A stretch of 64,000 nt of DNA from JALEFZ01 sp039817415 (GCA_039817415.1 JBCBVV010000001.1:186001-250000); one strand, 5' to 3'; shown: positions 34,881 to 44,051, counted from the first letter of the stretch. Notes: generated by a model from the letters alone, not told the origin. Numbers and translations are program-made.

Positions 34881-35214
34881 CGATACAATAATAGGGAGGG
34901 TTTCGGATATTTGCAAATTTTTTATCAAAAAAAATGAATATTTATAATATCAATAAAAAATAACCCGTTTTTTAAAAATATATTAACACATATAGATTGG
35001 GATATAGTTTTATGTGGGGGGTAATAATTTTCAAAGGAAAGTTATGATACGGAGGGAGAGGGATTAGGTTGAGGAAAATTGAGGTGTATTTCTTAACAAC
35101 CTGATTATTAAGGCATTTGTTTTTTACATGGCAAAGATCGGACCTAAAGGGGCCAAAGTGAAGAAAAAACGATCTTTCCGTCTTCTTTAGTATCTCATTA
35201 TCTTTTTTTTCTGC
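34881..35214 (+). other. Intergenic region with promoter, inverted repeat and a tiny basic ORF
   Basis: Besides the RNA promoter, this 334-bp AT-rich stretch has an 8-bp inverted repeat (35133-35140 with 35170-35177) and, on the plus strand at 35128-35190, a 20-codon ORF starting MAKIGPKG with nine Lys/Arg residues. Neither is established as functional. Confidence 0.3.
34886..34917 (-). promoter_or_regulatory. Bacteroidota-type promoter for the tRNA-like RNA
   Basis: On the minus strand TTTG (34917-34914) is followed after 20 nt by TATTATTG (34893-34886). This matches the TTTG / TAnnTTTG primary-sigma pattern with one mismatch and normal spacing, and predicts a start near 34880. Confidence 0.65.
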
Positions 35215-36075
35215 TTAATCGGTTGTATGCGGTGTTTTTTCATCCTCATCCTCTACATCTTCTGATTCAGCCCGACCATTTTGCTGGTTCATATGAGCGA
35301 GAAGTTGGGTGAGGTGATCAATTTTCTGATCCATGGCCTCTACCTTAATGATCAGATCGTCATTGTTGTCCCTGACCATTTCTTCTACAAAGATCGCGTT
35401 GACGATAGAAAGCCCGAATATTCCTCCTGAAATGACGATCATGACGAAATAAATCATGGTAAAGAAGGCATTCACAGATCCCATGTTACCATCCTGGACG
35501 ACCTGATCAGGTACCTCATACCAGCCTTCGATGGTGAATACCTTGAAAATGTGATAAAGGGATATGATCGGATCCCCAAACATCTGGGGCGAAATATGCT
35601 GAAACAATCGGCAACTAATCAGTGAAATGATAAAGCTGTAGACAAAAAAGGCCAACAGAACGAAGACAGACGCTTTTAGCGCTCTTCGAATCCCTGCAAC
35701 CAATTCATCTATATTTGGAATAAACTTAATGAACTTAAAAAAACGAAGCACTCTGACAATCCTGAACACAAAGATGAATCCCAGGTCAGGGGCATTTTGC
35801 ATAAAGAGGAGAAAGATGGAAGGAAAACTCAAGATTACGATACCCAAATCAAACCTATTCCAGCCAGACTTGATGTACACATCCCATCCCAACATCCTGA
35901 TTTTGATGATGGCTTCCAATAGAAAGTAAAATAGGAAAACGGCATCGATCCCAGCTAGGAGTTTGTTATGCATAAACTCCTCATAGGAAAGCAGAAAAAG
36001 AACAATCGCATTGAGTAGAATCACAATGGCTACAATACGATCTTCGGTAAAAAACCTGACGAGGGCTTTTTTCAT
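35215..36075 (-). CDS. Voltage-gated cation channel, bacterial NaChBac-like (Ion_trans)
   Basis: A 286-residue single-domain six-helix channel subunit that should assemble as a tetramer in the inner membrane. The voltage-sensor S4 helix is RIVRVLRFFKFIKF, with five positive residues spaced every third position. The pore loop carries FTIEGWYE, where the filter Glu sits in TxEGW; NaChBac has TLESW, so selectivity for sodium or calcium is uncertain. After S6 (NAIFVEEMV) the tail contains a coiled-coil-like segment (KVEAMDQKIDHLTQLLAHMNQQ), as in bacterial sodium channels, and an acidic end. The gene appears monocistronic. Roles in such bacteria include motility or osmotic and pH responses; here unknown. 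Confidence 0.92.
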   Translation of the reverse strand: MKKALVRFFTEDRIVAIVILLNAIVLFLLSYEEFMHNKLLAGIDAVFLFYFLLEAIIKIRMLGWDVYIKSGWNRFDLGIVILSFPSIFLLFMQNAPDLGFIFVFRIVRVLRFFKFIKFIPNIDELVAGIRRALKASVFVLLAFFVYSFIISLISCRLFQHISPQMFGDPIISLYHIFKVFTIEGWYEVPDQVVQDGNMGSVNAFFTMIYFVMIVISGGIFGLSIVNAIFVEEMVRDNNDDLIIKVEAMDQKIDHLTQLLAHMNQQNGRAESEDVEDEDEKTPHTTD

Positions 36076-36189
36076 GTTCTTTTAATTTGCCGTAAAGATA
36101 ATAGAATTTGCCCTTCTGCCATGTTTCCATAAGATGAAATTGTCCTTATGATGTGTGATTCGCCCTAATCCAACAATTTCTATAAGTTC

Positions 36190-36933
36190 TTGGGGATGCT
36201 TAGTAATTTGCTCACCATGGCAATGATTACAGATTCGCAGCGAGATCCGCTTGGAGCAGGGCTAAAAACCTACATGGAAGGGGAACGTCAGGGTATTTTA
36301 TATGTTACCTCCGATGTAGCTGTTGATGACTTTATTCCCGTTCGCTATCTCTTCAGAGGTCCAGAGGAAATGCCCGATTGGGAGATCATGGCCCTTCACG
36401 AATGTAAGGGCAAGGTACTGGATATTGGAGCGGGAGCGGGAAGTCACTCTCTCGTTCTCATAGACCAAGACATTGAATGCCATTCCATGGATATATCTTT
36501 GGGCGCTTATCAGGTCATGCAAGAACGAGGCCTCCCCTACCCTATTCATGGCAACATCTTTGATTACCAAGAACAAACCTTTGATACCCTATTACTCATG
36601 ATGAATGGGATAGGTCTGGTAGGAGATTTGATGGGCCTCAACCAATTTCTTCAACATGCTAAAACGCTTCTAGCACCTGGGGGCCAGATTCTTTTGGACT
36701 CTTCTGACCTTTCTTATTTGTATGAAGATGGTACCGTCGAGAAACCCGTTGACCGATATGAGGGAATCATTCAATATCAAATGAGTTTTCGGGATATTTT
36801 CGGAGATCCTTTTTACTGGCTATATCTCGACTATGGAAAATTGGCCAAGCAGGCTCGGTATTGGGGGTATACGCCTGAACTTATATTGGAAGGTCCTCAC
36901 TATGAATACCTGGCAAGACTGACCCTTAGCTAA
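36190..36933 (+). CDS. Class I SAM-dependent methyltransferase
   Basis: This 247-residue enzyme has motif I VLDIGAGAGSHSLVLI (about 75-90), the acidic end of strand 2 (CHSMDIS), a motif II-like TLLLMMNGIG and motif III LLAPGGQILLDSSD. The N-terminal 70 residues (YMEGERQGILYVTSDVAVDDFIPVRYLFR) resemble small-molecule methyltransferases, but the substrate cannot be told. A terminator-like hairpin lies a few bases after its stop, in the convergent gap with the T9SS subtilase gene. Confidence 0.92.
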   Translation: MGMLSNLLTMAMITDSQRDPLGAGLKTYMEGERQGILYVTSDVAVDDFIPVRYLFRGPEEMPDWEIMALHECKGKVLDIGAGAGSHSLVLIDQDIECHSMDISLGAYQVMQERGLPYPIHGNIFDYQEQTFDTLLLMMNGIGLVGDLMGLNQFLQHAKTLLAPGGQILLDSSDLSYLYEDGTVEKPVDRYEGIIQYQMSFRDIFGDPFYWLYLDYGKLAKQARYWGYTPELILEGPHYEYLARLTLS

Positions 36934-36935
36934 AC

Positions 36936-36963
36936 AAAAAAGGACCTTCACGAAAGAAGGCCC
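36936..36963 (-). terminator. Terminator between convergent methyltransferase and subtilase genes
   Basis: An 8-bp stem with one mismatch (36942-36949 with 36956-36963) is followed on the minus strand by six U residues. It mainly serves the minus-strand subtilase. Confidence 0.8.
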
Positions 36964-36996
36964 TGTAGTGTTCTATTTCTGTCAGTATGGATGTCT

Positions 36997-39288
36997 TTAT
37001 TCTGCGCTCACCAAGACCTTCTGGGTAGCCAGGGTACGCCCGCTTTGCTTGATCTGCATGATATACATACCTGAAGAAAGGGAAGGAAGGGATAAGTTGA
37101 TCTTGAAGACATCTGAATTAGGTCGGATGTTCCAGTTCTTTACCATTCTTCCTTGAAGGTCCAACCAGTTCACCTCAATGGCTTGAAAAGCTTGATCGTA
37201 TACTTCAAATTCATAAGGTCCTTGCGAGATCACATATCTAGAGGGAGCTGAGAGAGTGAATCCAGGCTCAAAGAACACCTCCACACGAGGAGAATATTCA
37301 AAGGTCCCATTGAAGTCAACCTGCCTTAGCCTGTAGACCTGAGTCCCTGCCACTGGATTTCTATCGACAAAGGAATATTCGTTGATAACCGAAGAGTTTC
37401 CTGCACCGATGACTTCACCTATCGGCTGAAAAATATCTCCTTTTTCCTTTTCAACAATGAATTTATCGTTGTTTAACTCCAATCCTGTTGCCCATTCAAG
37501 GGTAATGAAGGCCTCTTCTTGTTGCCCCTGAAGGTAAACATATTCAACAGGGAAGGTCGAAGCTGCATTCACTGCATCTAGTGCATTCACCAATCCAAAA
37601 CCAAACTGGTTGGTAAAGGGAGATGCGCCAATTTGGGTTGCGTTAGAAGAAATGATATTCATTACCTGAGTCGCTGTCAGGTTTTCATTCACTGACAAGA
37701 CAAGAGCAGCCACGCCAGATACTGCAGCGGAGGAAGTAGATGTACCGCCAAACCACTTGGTGTAATTGATATCACTGTGCTCTTCGTAAGAAACTGAACT
37801 GTTGTTTAAGCCAGCTTCCCCCATTCTATCCACAACTGAAATGTTACTAAGGTTACTGTCTGGTGAGGAAACACAGGTAACATCTACTGAGCTGCCAAAC
37901 CTTCCATAATTAGGAACGGTTCCATATACTGTGATGGAAGATACGGTCATGACATCAGGAATAGATGCGGGATAATGTACGCAAGTTGTGGTATTGATCC
38001 CTTCCCTTCTATCTCCAGATGCAAACACTACCACAGCCCCCAATCCTCCACGGCCTTTGATCAAAGCACTGTCAATTACATTGCTGATAGCGGGAATTGC
38101 GTCAGGATCAGAATCACAAAAGGAAAAAGTCCATGAATTGTTGATGACATCTGCCCCATTTTTCCAAGCCCATTGAATAGCATCAGCAAACTGTAAAACA
38201 CTGGCATAATTGGGATCAGCCATACCAGTTGGTACACCATCTACATTTTTAGCAGCTCCAAGGCTTATTAGTATGGGAAGGATATTCACTTTAGGGGCGA
38301 TCCCGGCAATTCCTTTTTCATTGTGCGAACCAGCAATCACGCCTGCGACTGCCATTCCATGAATATCATTGTTTCCTACAGGAGCTGCACTTCCTGCAAC
38401 CCCATTGATTGCATCATAGCCAGGCAAAATTCTACTTGGAAGGCCAGCAATGCTGTCGTTGTTGAATTCTTCATGGGCTTCAATTCCTTGATCAATGATA
38501 GCCACGTTGATATCTGTGGATCCCTTGGTTACACACCATGCAGGCACCACATTCATGTCATTCCCAGTATTGTTAGCCTGGTATGGATATACCGTAGGAT
38601 TGGCCGTACCATCATTATCGATATAATATTGGAATTCATACAATGGATCAATCGGATCAGCTGGACAAGCCATGCTAGCCTGCTGAGATTGTGTTGATTG
38701 CGGGCTATTCAAGCTCCCTTCCACCAAAAAGTCTGGGTGGGCATATACCATCATCCCAGATTCGTACAGGGCATTGGAAAGTGGTAAAACATCTTCCACA
38801 AAAGGGGTGGTGATGTAAGAAAGGCCAGAAGCAGTCTTTTTCAACTCTGTTTGAGGAAAGGACTCAAGTATGGCTTCAAAGGCAGTCGGATTGAATTCCT
38901 CATTGGGGGCGAACATAACCTTAGCATTTAGCCAAAGGGTATATCCTCTTTCAGATACCAAAGCCCAAGAAGCACCTTGAAGGTGTTGCTGGCTCAGGTT
39001 ATTTTTTTCCATGATTTCATGCAGGTTTCCAGCCTGAGCTTGCTCAAAGGAGAGCATAAAAGTTCCTTGACCAAGTGATGAAATCTGATGCTTGGGGGTA
39101 TTACTTCTTCTCAACTGCTTGTTAGCAACTGGAGACTTTGTGTTGGGGGAGTAATCAAGCTTTAACCTAGAGTGGTCCTCGGTTAGATACACTTTCTTAC
39201 CGGAAGCCCAATAATAAGAGTTTTGCCCTTTGACTGATAGGGATAAAACCAGAAGCGCTAGAAGAAGTGTTGAAATCTGTAAGTTCAT
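36997..39288 (-). CDS. Secreted S8 subtilase with type IX secretion sorting domain
   Basis: The 763 residues have a signal peptide (LLLALLVLSLSVKGQ), a propeptide-like region to about 210, and an S8 domain with Asp266 (VAIIDQGIE), His310 (NDIHGMAVAG), the oxyanion Asn in INNSWTF and Ser517 (GGTSTSSAAVSG). A beta linker with EYVYLQGQQEEAFITLEW precedes a C-terminal type A T9SS domain (from about 690: VYDQAFQAIEVNWLDLQGRMV ... GMYIMQIKQSGRTLATQKVLV), so the enzyme is exported by the gliding/T9 system and released or attached outside. T9SS components are not in the window. It is monocistronic, with a terminator in the convergent gap downstream. Confidence 0.95.
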   Translation of the reverse strand: MNLQISTLLLALLVLSLSVKGQNSYYWASGKKVYLTEDHSRLKLDYSPNTKSPVANKQLRRSNTPKHQISSLGQGTFMLSFEQAQAGNLHEIMEKNNLSQQHLQGASWALVSERGYTLWLNAKVMFAPNEEFNPTAFEAILESFPQTELKKTASGLSYITTPFVEDVLPLSNALYESGMMVYAHPDFLVEGSLNSPQSTQSQQASMACPADPIDPLYEFQYYIDNDGTANPTVYPYQANNTGNDMNVVPAWCVTKGSTDINVAIIDQGIEAHEEFNNDSIAGLPSRILPGYDAINGVAGSAAPVGNNDIHGMAVAGVIAGSHNEKGIAGIAPKVNILPILISLGAAKNVDGVPTGMADPNYASVLQFADAIQWAWKNGADVINNSWTFSFCDSDPDAIPAISNVIDSALIKGRGGLGAVVVFASGDRREGINTTTCVHYPASIPDVMTVSSITVYGTVPNYGRFGSSVDVTCVSSPDSNLSNISVVDRMGEAGLNNSSVSYEEHSDINYTKWFGGTSTSSAAVSGVAALVLSVNENLTATQVMNIISSNATQIGASPFTNQFGFGLVNALDAVNAASTFPVEYVYLQGQQEEAFITLEWATGLELNNDKFIVEKEKGDIFQPIGEVIGAGNSSVINEYSFVDRNPVAGTQVYRLRQVDFNGTFEYSPRVEVFFEPGFTLSAPSRYVISQGPYEFEVYDQAFQAIEVNWLDLQGRMVKNWNIRPNSDVFKINLSLPSLSSGMYIMQIKQSGRTLATQKVLVSAE

Positions 39289-39538
39289 GTTAACAGAAAT
39301 AAAGAATCGCGGTTTGGAGATCAGGCAGTTTTGTAAGCTTTACCCAAAGGTACAATTAATAAACCCCTTTTGTTTCTTCGAATGGACAAACTGGCACATT
39401 ATCAGCCTAAATAGCGTGAAAATTTGTTTCTAATTCATGACTAATCTTACATGTATTCGCAATCGACTAACTAGGCAAGAAAAACAAGCACTTACAGAAG
39501 TTCATATATTCCATTAACCAAATTATACAAAATTTGAC

Positions 39539-40477
39539 TTAAAAATCAGAAGCTTCACGAAGCTCGATCAACTTTTGAAGCTCTTCAGTAAATTTTCTTG
39601 CACCTCTTTTGTTTAAATGATTGGAGTCCATAAAGTGATGTAGTGTATAGGAAGTGTCTGTCGTAAAATTCCAGTAAGGGATTTTGTGTAGCCTTGAAAG
39701 AGAATCGGTGGTTTTCACCATATGTTGGTAGCGCTCCTCTTTCATTTCTTGCTGATAGCTTTGGTGCATGGGAGTAGAAACCAATATGAGCTCAACCCCA
39801 TTTTCCTGACACATCTGAATCATTTTACTAAGGTTTTGGATATTTTCTGGGTAAAGAGCCGAATCATAAAATTGATTGTGATACATTCCGGTTTGCGCTC
39901 CATTCTGAATCAATTGCTTCTCCGTCATGCTATCCTCCCAGAAGTACCACCCATATTGATCAAATTCGACTAGGGTATCCTTTCCTTCATAGTAAGTCAT
40001 CGCTCTGTCAACAGACCTTTTTACCGTAAAAAGTGCTGTCAAACTATAGTTTTCTGGTTCATACCATTTGGTAAAAGCATCTGAACCAAAAAAATGCTTG
40101 AAATAGTACGTCTTGTTGTAAATGCCTTGGAAGAGATAAGCCTCTGAACCATAAGAAGGATAGGAAATCGGGAAAATAATGCGCTCTAACTGAGGCATTT
40201 GATCCAAATACTTTTCCAATAAAAATAGGTCAAAGGTAAAGGTCTGAGCCGTATATGCTAAGTTAAAAGCTGGCCCCTCTAAGTATGCTGGATTAATGGC
40301 CAAATAGGAATGACTAGAGCCTAAGACCAAGGTTTTCCAGTCTGACAAACCGGCTTCAAGGAGCTCACGTTTTCTTTTGTAGTCATGTGGAAGCTCACGC
40401 TGAATATATTCCAGTATCCCAAGCAAGACAAAGACAGGGAGGATAAATATGGTAAGGCGAATCAGTATCTTTTTCAT
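39539..40477 (-). CDS. SGNH-like envelope protein, partner of the MBOAT acyltransferase
   Basis: A 312-residue protein with one N-terminal membrane anchor (LIRLTIFILPVFVLLGIL) and a periplasmic domain. TLVLGSSHSYLAINP near residue 50 is a GDS-like block with the nucleophile Ser, and FMDSNHLNKRGARKF near the end supplies the Asp-x-x-His pair, as in DltD/AlgX/AlgJ-type SGNH acyl-transfer proteins. It follows the MBOAT gene by 3 bp, so the pair probably moves acetyl (or another acyl) groups across the membrane and onto an extracellular polysaccharide or lipid. No polysaccharide synthase is nearby, so the target is unknown. Confidence 0.82.
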   Translation of the reverse strand: MKKILIRLTIFILPVFVLLGILEYIQRELPHDYKRKRELLEAGLSDWKTLVLGSSHSYLAINPAYLEGPAFNLAYTAQTFTFDLFLLEKYLDQMPQLERIIFPISYPSYGSEAYLFQGIYNKTYYFKHFFGSDAFTKWYEPENYSLTALFTVKRSVDRAMTYYEGKDTLVEFDQYGWYFWEDSMTEKQLIQNGAQTGMYHNQFYDSALYPENIQNLSKMIQMCQENGVELILVSTPMHQSYQQEMKEERYQHMVKTTDSLSRLHKIPYWNFTTDTSYTLHHFMDSNHLNKRGARKFTEELQKLIELREASDF

Positions 40478-40480
40478 AGG

Positions 40481-41923
40481 TCAAAACTGGAAGTAAATGA
40501 ATGCCCTTCTTTCGTAATTGAAATAAAGAACAGCCAAGACAAAGCCATAGTACATCGCCCACCTTACCCAAACAGGCCAGGAACCTATTTGTAGGGGATG
40601 CTTTTTCTTATTGTACATTTGGATGTATTCCAGCAACATAAAGGCCACCAACCAAGGCACCTTTCTCAAAAATCTCTCTGGTACCTGAAAAAGGCTTGGG
40701 GAGGCAATGAGACTTAAATAATGGAGGGCATATTTTACGGAAGGACTCATGAAGAAGACCAGTGCAAAGAGATTCAAAAACCAAGTCAACACAGTTTGCC
40801 CAATGGCTTTTAGCGTTCCCATGAACGTAAAAGGCGGTCTTGTCTGCTGGATTCGAGACCTCCACTTCGGAAACATCAAATAGGGAATATGATACAAGCC
40901 ATGAAGGAATCCCCAAATAACAAAAGTCCAATTGGCCCCATGCCAAAGTCCACTGATGGTAAAGGTCAGAATGAAGTTTCGAATAATTTTGACCTTGTTG
41001 GTGATCATCCGTCCTCCACTCAATGACATGAAGACATAATCTCTAAACCAGGTGGTAAGTGAAATATGCCATCGCCTCCAAAAATCTATGATATCACGGG
41101 CAAAATAAGGATAGTTGAAGTTCCTCATCAAATCAAAGCCCAATAGTCGGGCCGTCCCTATCGCAATGTCTGAGTAACCGGAAAAGTCCCCGTACAACTG
41201 GAAGGCAAAGAAAAATACCCCCATCAAGAGTACCGCTCCACTATATCCTTCAGGATCAACAATGATCCAACCAACCACTTCCCCCAGCGTATCGGCCACC
41301 AGTACCTTCTTAAACAAGCCCCAAAGGATTTGACGCAAGCCATCCTTTGCTCGTTCTACCTCAAATGTCCTTTCTTTGTGAAATTGGGGCATCAAATTGG
41401 CCGCACGCTCAATAGGACCTGCAATCAACTGAGGAAAGAAGCTCACAAATGCCAGAAAAGATACCAGGTCCTTGCTCGCCTTTAGCCTTCCTCGAAAAAT
41501 ATCCAAGCTGTAGCTCAGCGTCTGGAAGGTATAAAAGCTGATCCCTACCGGGAGGATAATTCGTAGCGTTCGATCGGGAATATCATACCCAAACCCTCGG
41601 AACAATTCGATGAAACTATCAACGAAAAAACCATAGTATTTGAAGAAGCCTAACAAGCCAAGGTTCACCACAAGGGATATGATCAACCATAACCTTTTCC
41701 GCTCCTTGGATTCAGCCTTCTCAATCTGGATACCCGTAAAAAAGTCTGTAAAAGAGGAGAAGATAACCAGCGAAAGGAAACGCCAATCCCACCAGCCATA
41801 GAAGAAATAGCTGGCCGCCAATATCAGTAGGTTCTGCCCCTTGAGGTTCTTTTTACATACAAACCAATAGAGGACAAATACCAGAACATAGAATGCACCA
41901 AATTCAAAGGTGTTATATAGCAT
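40481..41923 (-). CDS. MBOAT-family membrane O-acyltransferase (AlgI/DltB-like)
   Basis: A 480-residue multi-helix protein. Landmarks of the AlgI-like group are FYTFQTLSYSLDIFRG near residue 135, a PQLIAGPIERA segment, FGYSD-like GDFSGYSDIAIGTA, FNYPYFARDIIDFWRRWHISLTTWFRDYVF and the catalytic His in ISGLWHGANWTFVIWG. It should take acyl groups from a cytoplasmic donor and export them through the membrane. With the SGNH-like partner 3 bp downstream it makes a two-gene acylation unit. The 180-bp gap upstream probably holds the promoter. Confidence 0.93.
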   Translation of the reverse strand: MLYNTFEFGAFYVLVFVLYWFVCKKNLKGQNLLILAASYFFYGWWDWRFLSLVIFSSFTDFFTGIQIEKAESKERKRLWLIISLVVNLGLLGFFKYYGFFVDSFIELFRGFGYDIPDRTLRIILPVGISFYTFQTLSYSLDIFRGRLKASKDLVSFLAFVSFFPQLIAGPIERAANLMPQFHKERTFEVERAKDGLRQILWGLFKKVLVADTLGEVVGWIIVDPEGYSGAVLLMGVFFFAFQLYGDFSGYSDIAIGTARLLGFDLMRNFNYPYFARDIIDFWRRWHISLTTWFRDYVFMSLSGGRMITNKVKIIRNFILTFTISGLWHGANWTFVIWGFLHGLYHIPYLMFPKWRSRIQQTRPPFTFMGTLKAIGQTVLTWFLNLFALVFFMSPSVKYALHYLSLIASPSLFQVPERFLRKVPWLVAFMLLEYIQMYNKKKHPLQIGSWPVWVRWAMYYGFVLAVLYFNYERRAFIYFQF

Positions 41924-42103
41924 AAAGCGGGAAAAAGAATCCAGGGTATCTCAACAAAGAAATACTTAGACAGCCTGAATCATTCGATCGTCCAAAATTA
42001 CTTTGTTTCTGATTAGCAGGGAAATTGCATGGAAAGGAGGATATTTTCAGGACAAATTTCCCCATCAGTTAATATCTATGAACAATTGGTCTGGGCGGAT
42101 TCC

Positions 42104-42487
42104 TTACTCGCCTCTCAGGTAATAGTCCAAAACTGGCAAATCTGCCTCTACCCAGTCTAAATCAACTAAATCTGCAGGATCCAGCCAGACAATGCTATCA
42201 TGATCCGTATAGATCGGTTCACCAGAAATCCAGTGGCATACCATAGGAAACAACCTGATTACAGCATGTGGATAGGCATGTATGACATCGGGGAGCCTTT
42301 TGATGATTTGAATATCAAGGGCAAGTTCCTCTTTGATCTCCCGGGTAAGCGCGATTTCAGCCGTCTCTCCCTCCTCCAATTTCCCACCTGGAAATTCCCA
42401 TTTACCTGCATGCATCTTTCCCTTGGCCCTACGTGTAGCCAAGATCTTTCCATCCCTAAGAATTATTCCACATGCCACATCTATCAT
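42104..42487 (-). CDS. mutT: Nudix hydrolase, MutT-like (8-oxo-dGTP diphosphatase)
   Basis: This 127-residue protein carries the complete Nudix box GKLEEGETAEIALTREIKEE (about 35-54) and the MutT-like N-terminal DVACGIILRDGKILATRRAKGKMHAGKWEFPGG with the KWEFPGG substrate loop. It probably hydrolyses 8-oxo-dGTP and prevents oxidative mutagenesis, but other nucleotide substrates are possible. It is divergent from a structured stretch and the DUF6624 gene. Confidence 0.9.
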   Translation of the reverse strand: MIDVACGIILRDGKILATRRAKGKMHAGKWEFPGGKLEEGETAEIALTREIKEELALDIQIIKRLPDVIHAYPHAVIRLFPMVCHWISGEPIYTDHDSIVWLDPADLVDLDWVEADLPVLDYYLRGE

Positions 42488-42507
42488 GACATTAAAATTG
42501 CACTTTT

Positions 42508-42638
42508 TTCCTTGTCATTCCATCATTTCCAAGGAAGGGCAGTCTTTAATATGTCTTAAGAAGCCTGACGTGATGTCAGGAGTTGGTATTTTTTTGTTTC
42601 CGGGGAGCCTGTTAAGAAAAACGGGCTCCTGTTTTTTT
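42508..42638 (+). ncRNA. Structured leader or small RNA: three consecutive hairpins ending in a terminator
   Basis: The plus strand shows TTCCTTG/CAAGGAA (42508-42514 with 42530-42536), CCTGAC/GTCAGG (42564-42569 with 42575-42580, then seven T) and a 10-bp terminator stem with one wobble (42604-42613 with 42620-42629, then seven T). No plus-strand gene lies upstream. The unit may be a small RNA, or a terminated leader of the gene at 42729. Promoter not identified; low certainty. Confidence 0.4.
42604..42638 (+). terminator. Rho-independent terminator upstream of the DUF6624 gene
   Basis: A 10-bp stem (42604-42613 with 42620-42629, loop aagaaa) followed by seven T residues at 42632-42638, lying 90 bp before the next ATG. 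Confidence 0.85.
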
Positions 42639-42728
42639 CTTCCCTTTTCTTCCCCCTACACATCAAAATTTTGTAGATTATAGGTGATAGCCAACGGCTT
42701 ATCATACATCCTCTACTTTACAACAACC

Positions 42729-43676
42729 ATGAAAAACCTATCTATGATTCTGCTCTTTATGAGCATGAGTTACCAGTTCCTCGGAAATTGCCTGTGTGAA
42801 TACCAAGTATATCACGGTCTCATTGCACAAGCAGAAATCCATATAATAAAAGAGGAATTTCCACTTGCCCTTCAAGCCTACCAAAAGGCGTTTTCTCAAT
42901 CAGACGGTTTTGCAAAGGACTATATCAATGCAACGACCACTGCGGCAAAATCAAATGACACCAGCCAAGTATTCCATTTCCTAGAAGAAGCCGTCAAACA
43001 TGGGATGCCCCCGAAGCATTTTAAACGCTTTGGGAGAGGAAAGCTCTTTCAAGCCTATCATCCTATGGCAAAATGGACTTGGCTAAAACGTAACTATGAT
43101 TCTCTGTATAGTCTATCTGTTCCCAATCCATTGATCCTAGAACAACTCAAGAAAAGCCATCAAAGAGACCAGCGCCATCGGAGTTTTCCCTTCACGTTAA
43201 AAATCTTTGATAAAGTTGCCCAGAGGAAGGGTGACAAGGATTATACAAATTTGCTGGCCATCATCGACTCCATAGGCTATCCAGGTCAACATCTAGTAGG
43301 CAATGCTCCATACTTGGCCATGGCCTTTTATCCCCTCATCTTGATGATTCATCATAAGTTTCCAGATGGGAGAGAATCCGCTACACGAAACAAACTCTTC
43401 GAAGAGTACTGTAAGGGAAACCTAGAAACAAAAGATATGGCTTGGATTATAGATCGGCAGAATTTGATCAATGGGCAGGACGAAGAGTACGGAACGGTTT
43501 TCTTACGTTCTATTTACAACCACCATGGCATGAATCGAGAAAATTACCCCCCCTTATTTGAGCACTGGGATCAAGATAAGATCAATGAGGTAAATAAGGC
43601 CCGAATGAAACTGGGGCTTCTAACCATCGAAGATGCATCTTCATTGCAGAAAAAGGGCCTTTTCACGGGCTTTTGA
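42729..43676 (+). CDS. DUF6624-containing exported protein
   Basis: A protein of about 315 residues with a signal peptide (MILLFMSMSYQFLGNCL; possibly lipid-anchored at Cys). Residues 30-90 look like a short TPR (EEFPLALQAYQKAFSQSD). Residues 170-290 match the DUF6624 pattern: DYTNLLAIIDSIGYPGQHLVG, MIHHKFPDG, AWIIDRQNLINGQDEEYGTVF. The function of DUF6624 is unknown; the conserved H, D-R and Q-x-YGT look catalytic. Its stop directly abuts the stop of the convergent small gene at 43677. The ATG at 42729 is preferred over 42684 because it begins the signal peptide. Confidence 0.75.
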   Translation: MKNLSMILLFMSMSYQFLGNCLCEYQVYHGLIAQAEIHIIKEEFPLALQAYQKAFSQSDGFAKDYINATTTAAKSNDTSQVFHFLEEAVKHGMPPKHFKRFGRGKLFQAYHPMAKWTWLKRNYDSLYSLSVPNPLILEQLKKSHQRDQRHRSFPFTLKIFDKVAQRKGDKDYTNLLAIIDSIGYPGQHLVGNAPYLAMAFYPLILMIHHKFPDGRESATRNKLFEEYCKGNLETKDMAWIIDRQNLINGQDEEYGTVFLRSIYNHHGMNRENYPPLFEHWDQDKINEVNKARMKLGLLTIEDASSLQKKGLFTGF

Positions 43677-44051
43677 TTAGGCCTTATTCTCTACCATCTC
43701 ACCTTCTTCCCTCATTTTGGCGAGAATTTCCTCTGGCTCCTTCTTCAGCTTTCTCAGTTCTCTCCAGGCTTGAAAACTCAAGGAAGTAAGGCCAGGAATG
43801 GGCAAGAGACCTACAATTTTATACCGCATTTTCAGGTCCATCTTGTTCTTGGCCAGTAGACTGGAAATGATCCATTCTACGATTTCATCTACAATCAGGG
43901 AAGAACCGCCTGTAGGTATAAAGGCGATAATCTCAGCCGCCGAAAGAATAACATCTATTGTTGAGGAGACCCCAATGAGTCCATATAGCCTTCTTTTGTA
44001 ATCCCGAAGGATAAGCTGTTCTTCCTCTGTAAAAGTTCTTTCTTCCGCCAT
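43677..44051 (-). CDS. Small protein of unknown function with hydrophobic core
   Basis: This 124-residue protein has charged ends and a central hydrophobic pair (IDVILSAAEIIAFIPTGGSSLIVDEIVEWIISSLL), followed by GLLPIPGLTSLSFQAWRELRKL. It may be a small membrane-associated or hairpin-inserting protein. I do not recognise the family. Its stop codon abuts that of the convergent DUF6624 gene without a gap, leaving no room for a separate terminator. Confidence 0.6.
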   Translation of the reverse strand: MAEERTFTEEEQLILRDYKRRLYGLIGVSSTIDVILSAAEIIAFIPTGGSSLIVDEIVEWIISSLLAKNKMDLKMRYKIVGLLPIPGLTSLSFQAWRELRKLKKEPEEILAKMREEGEMVENKA

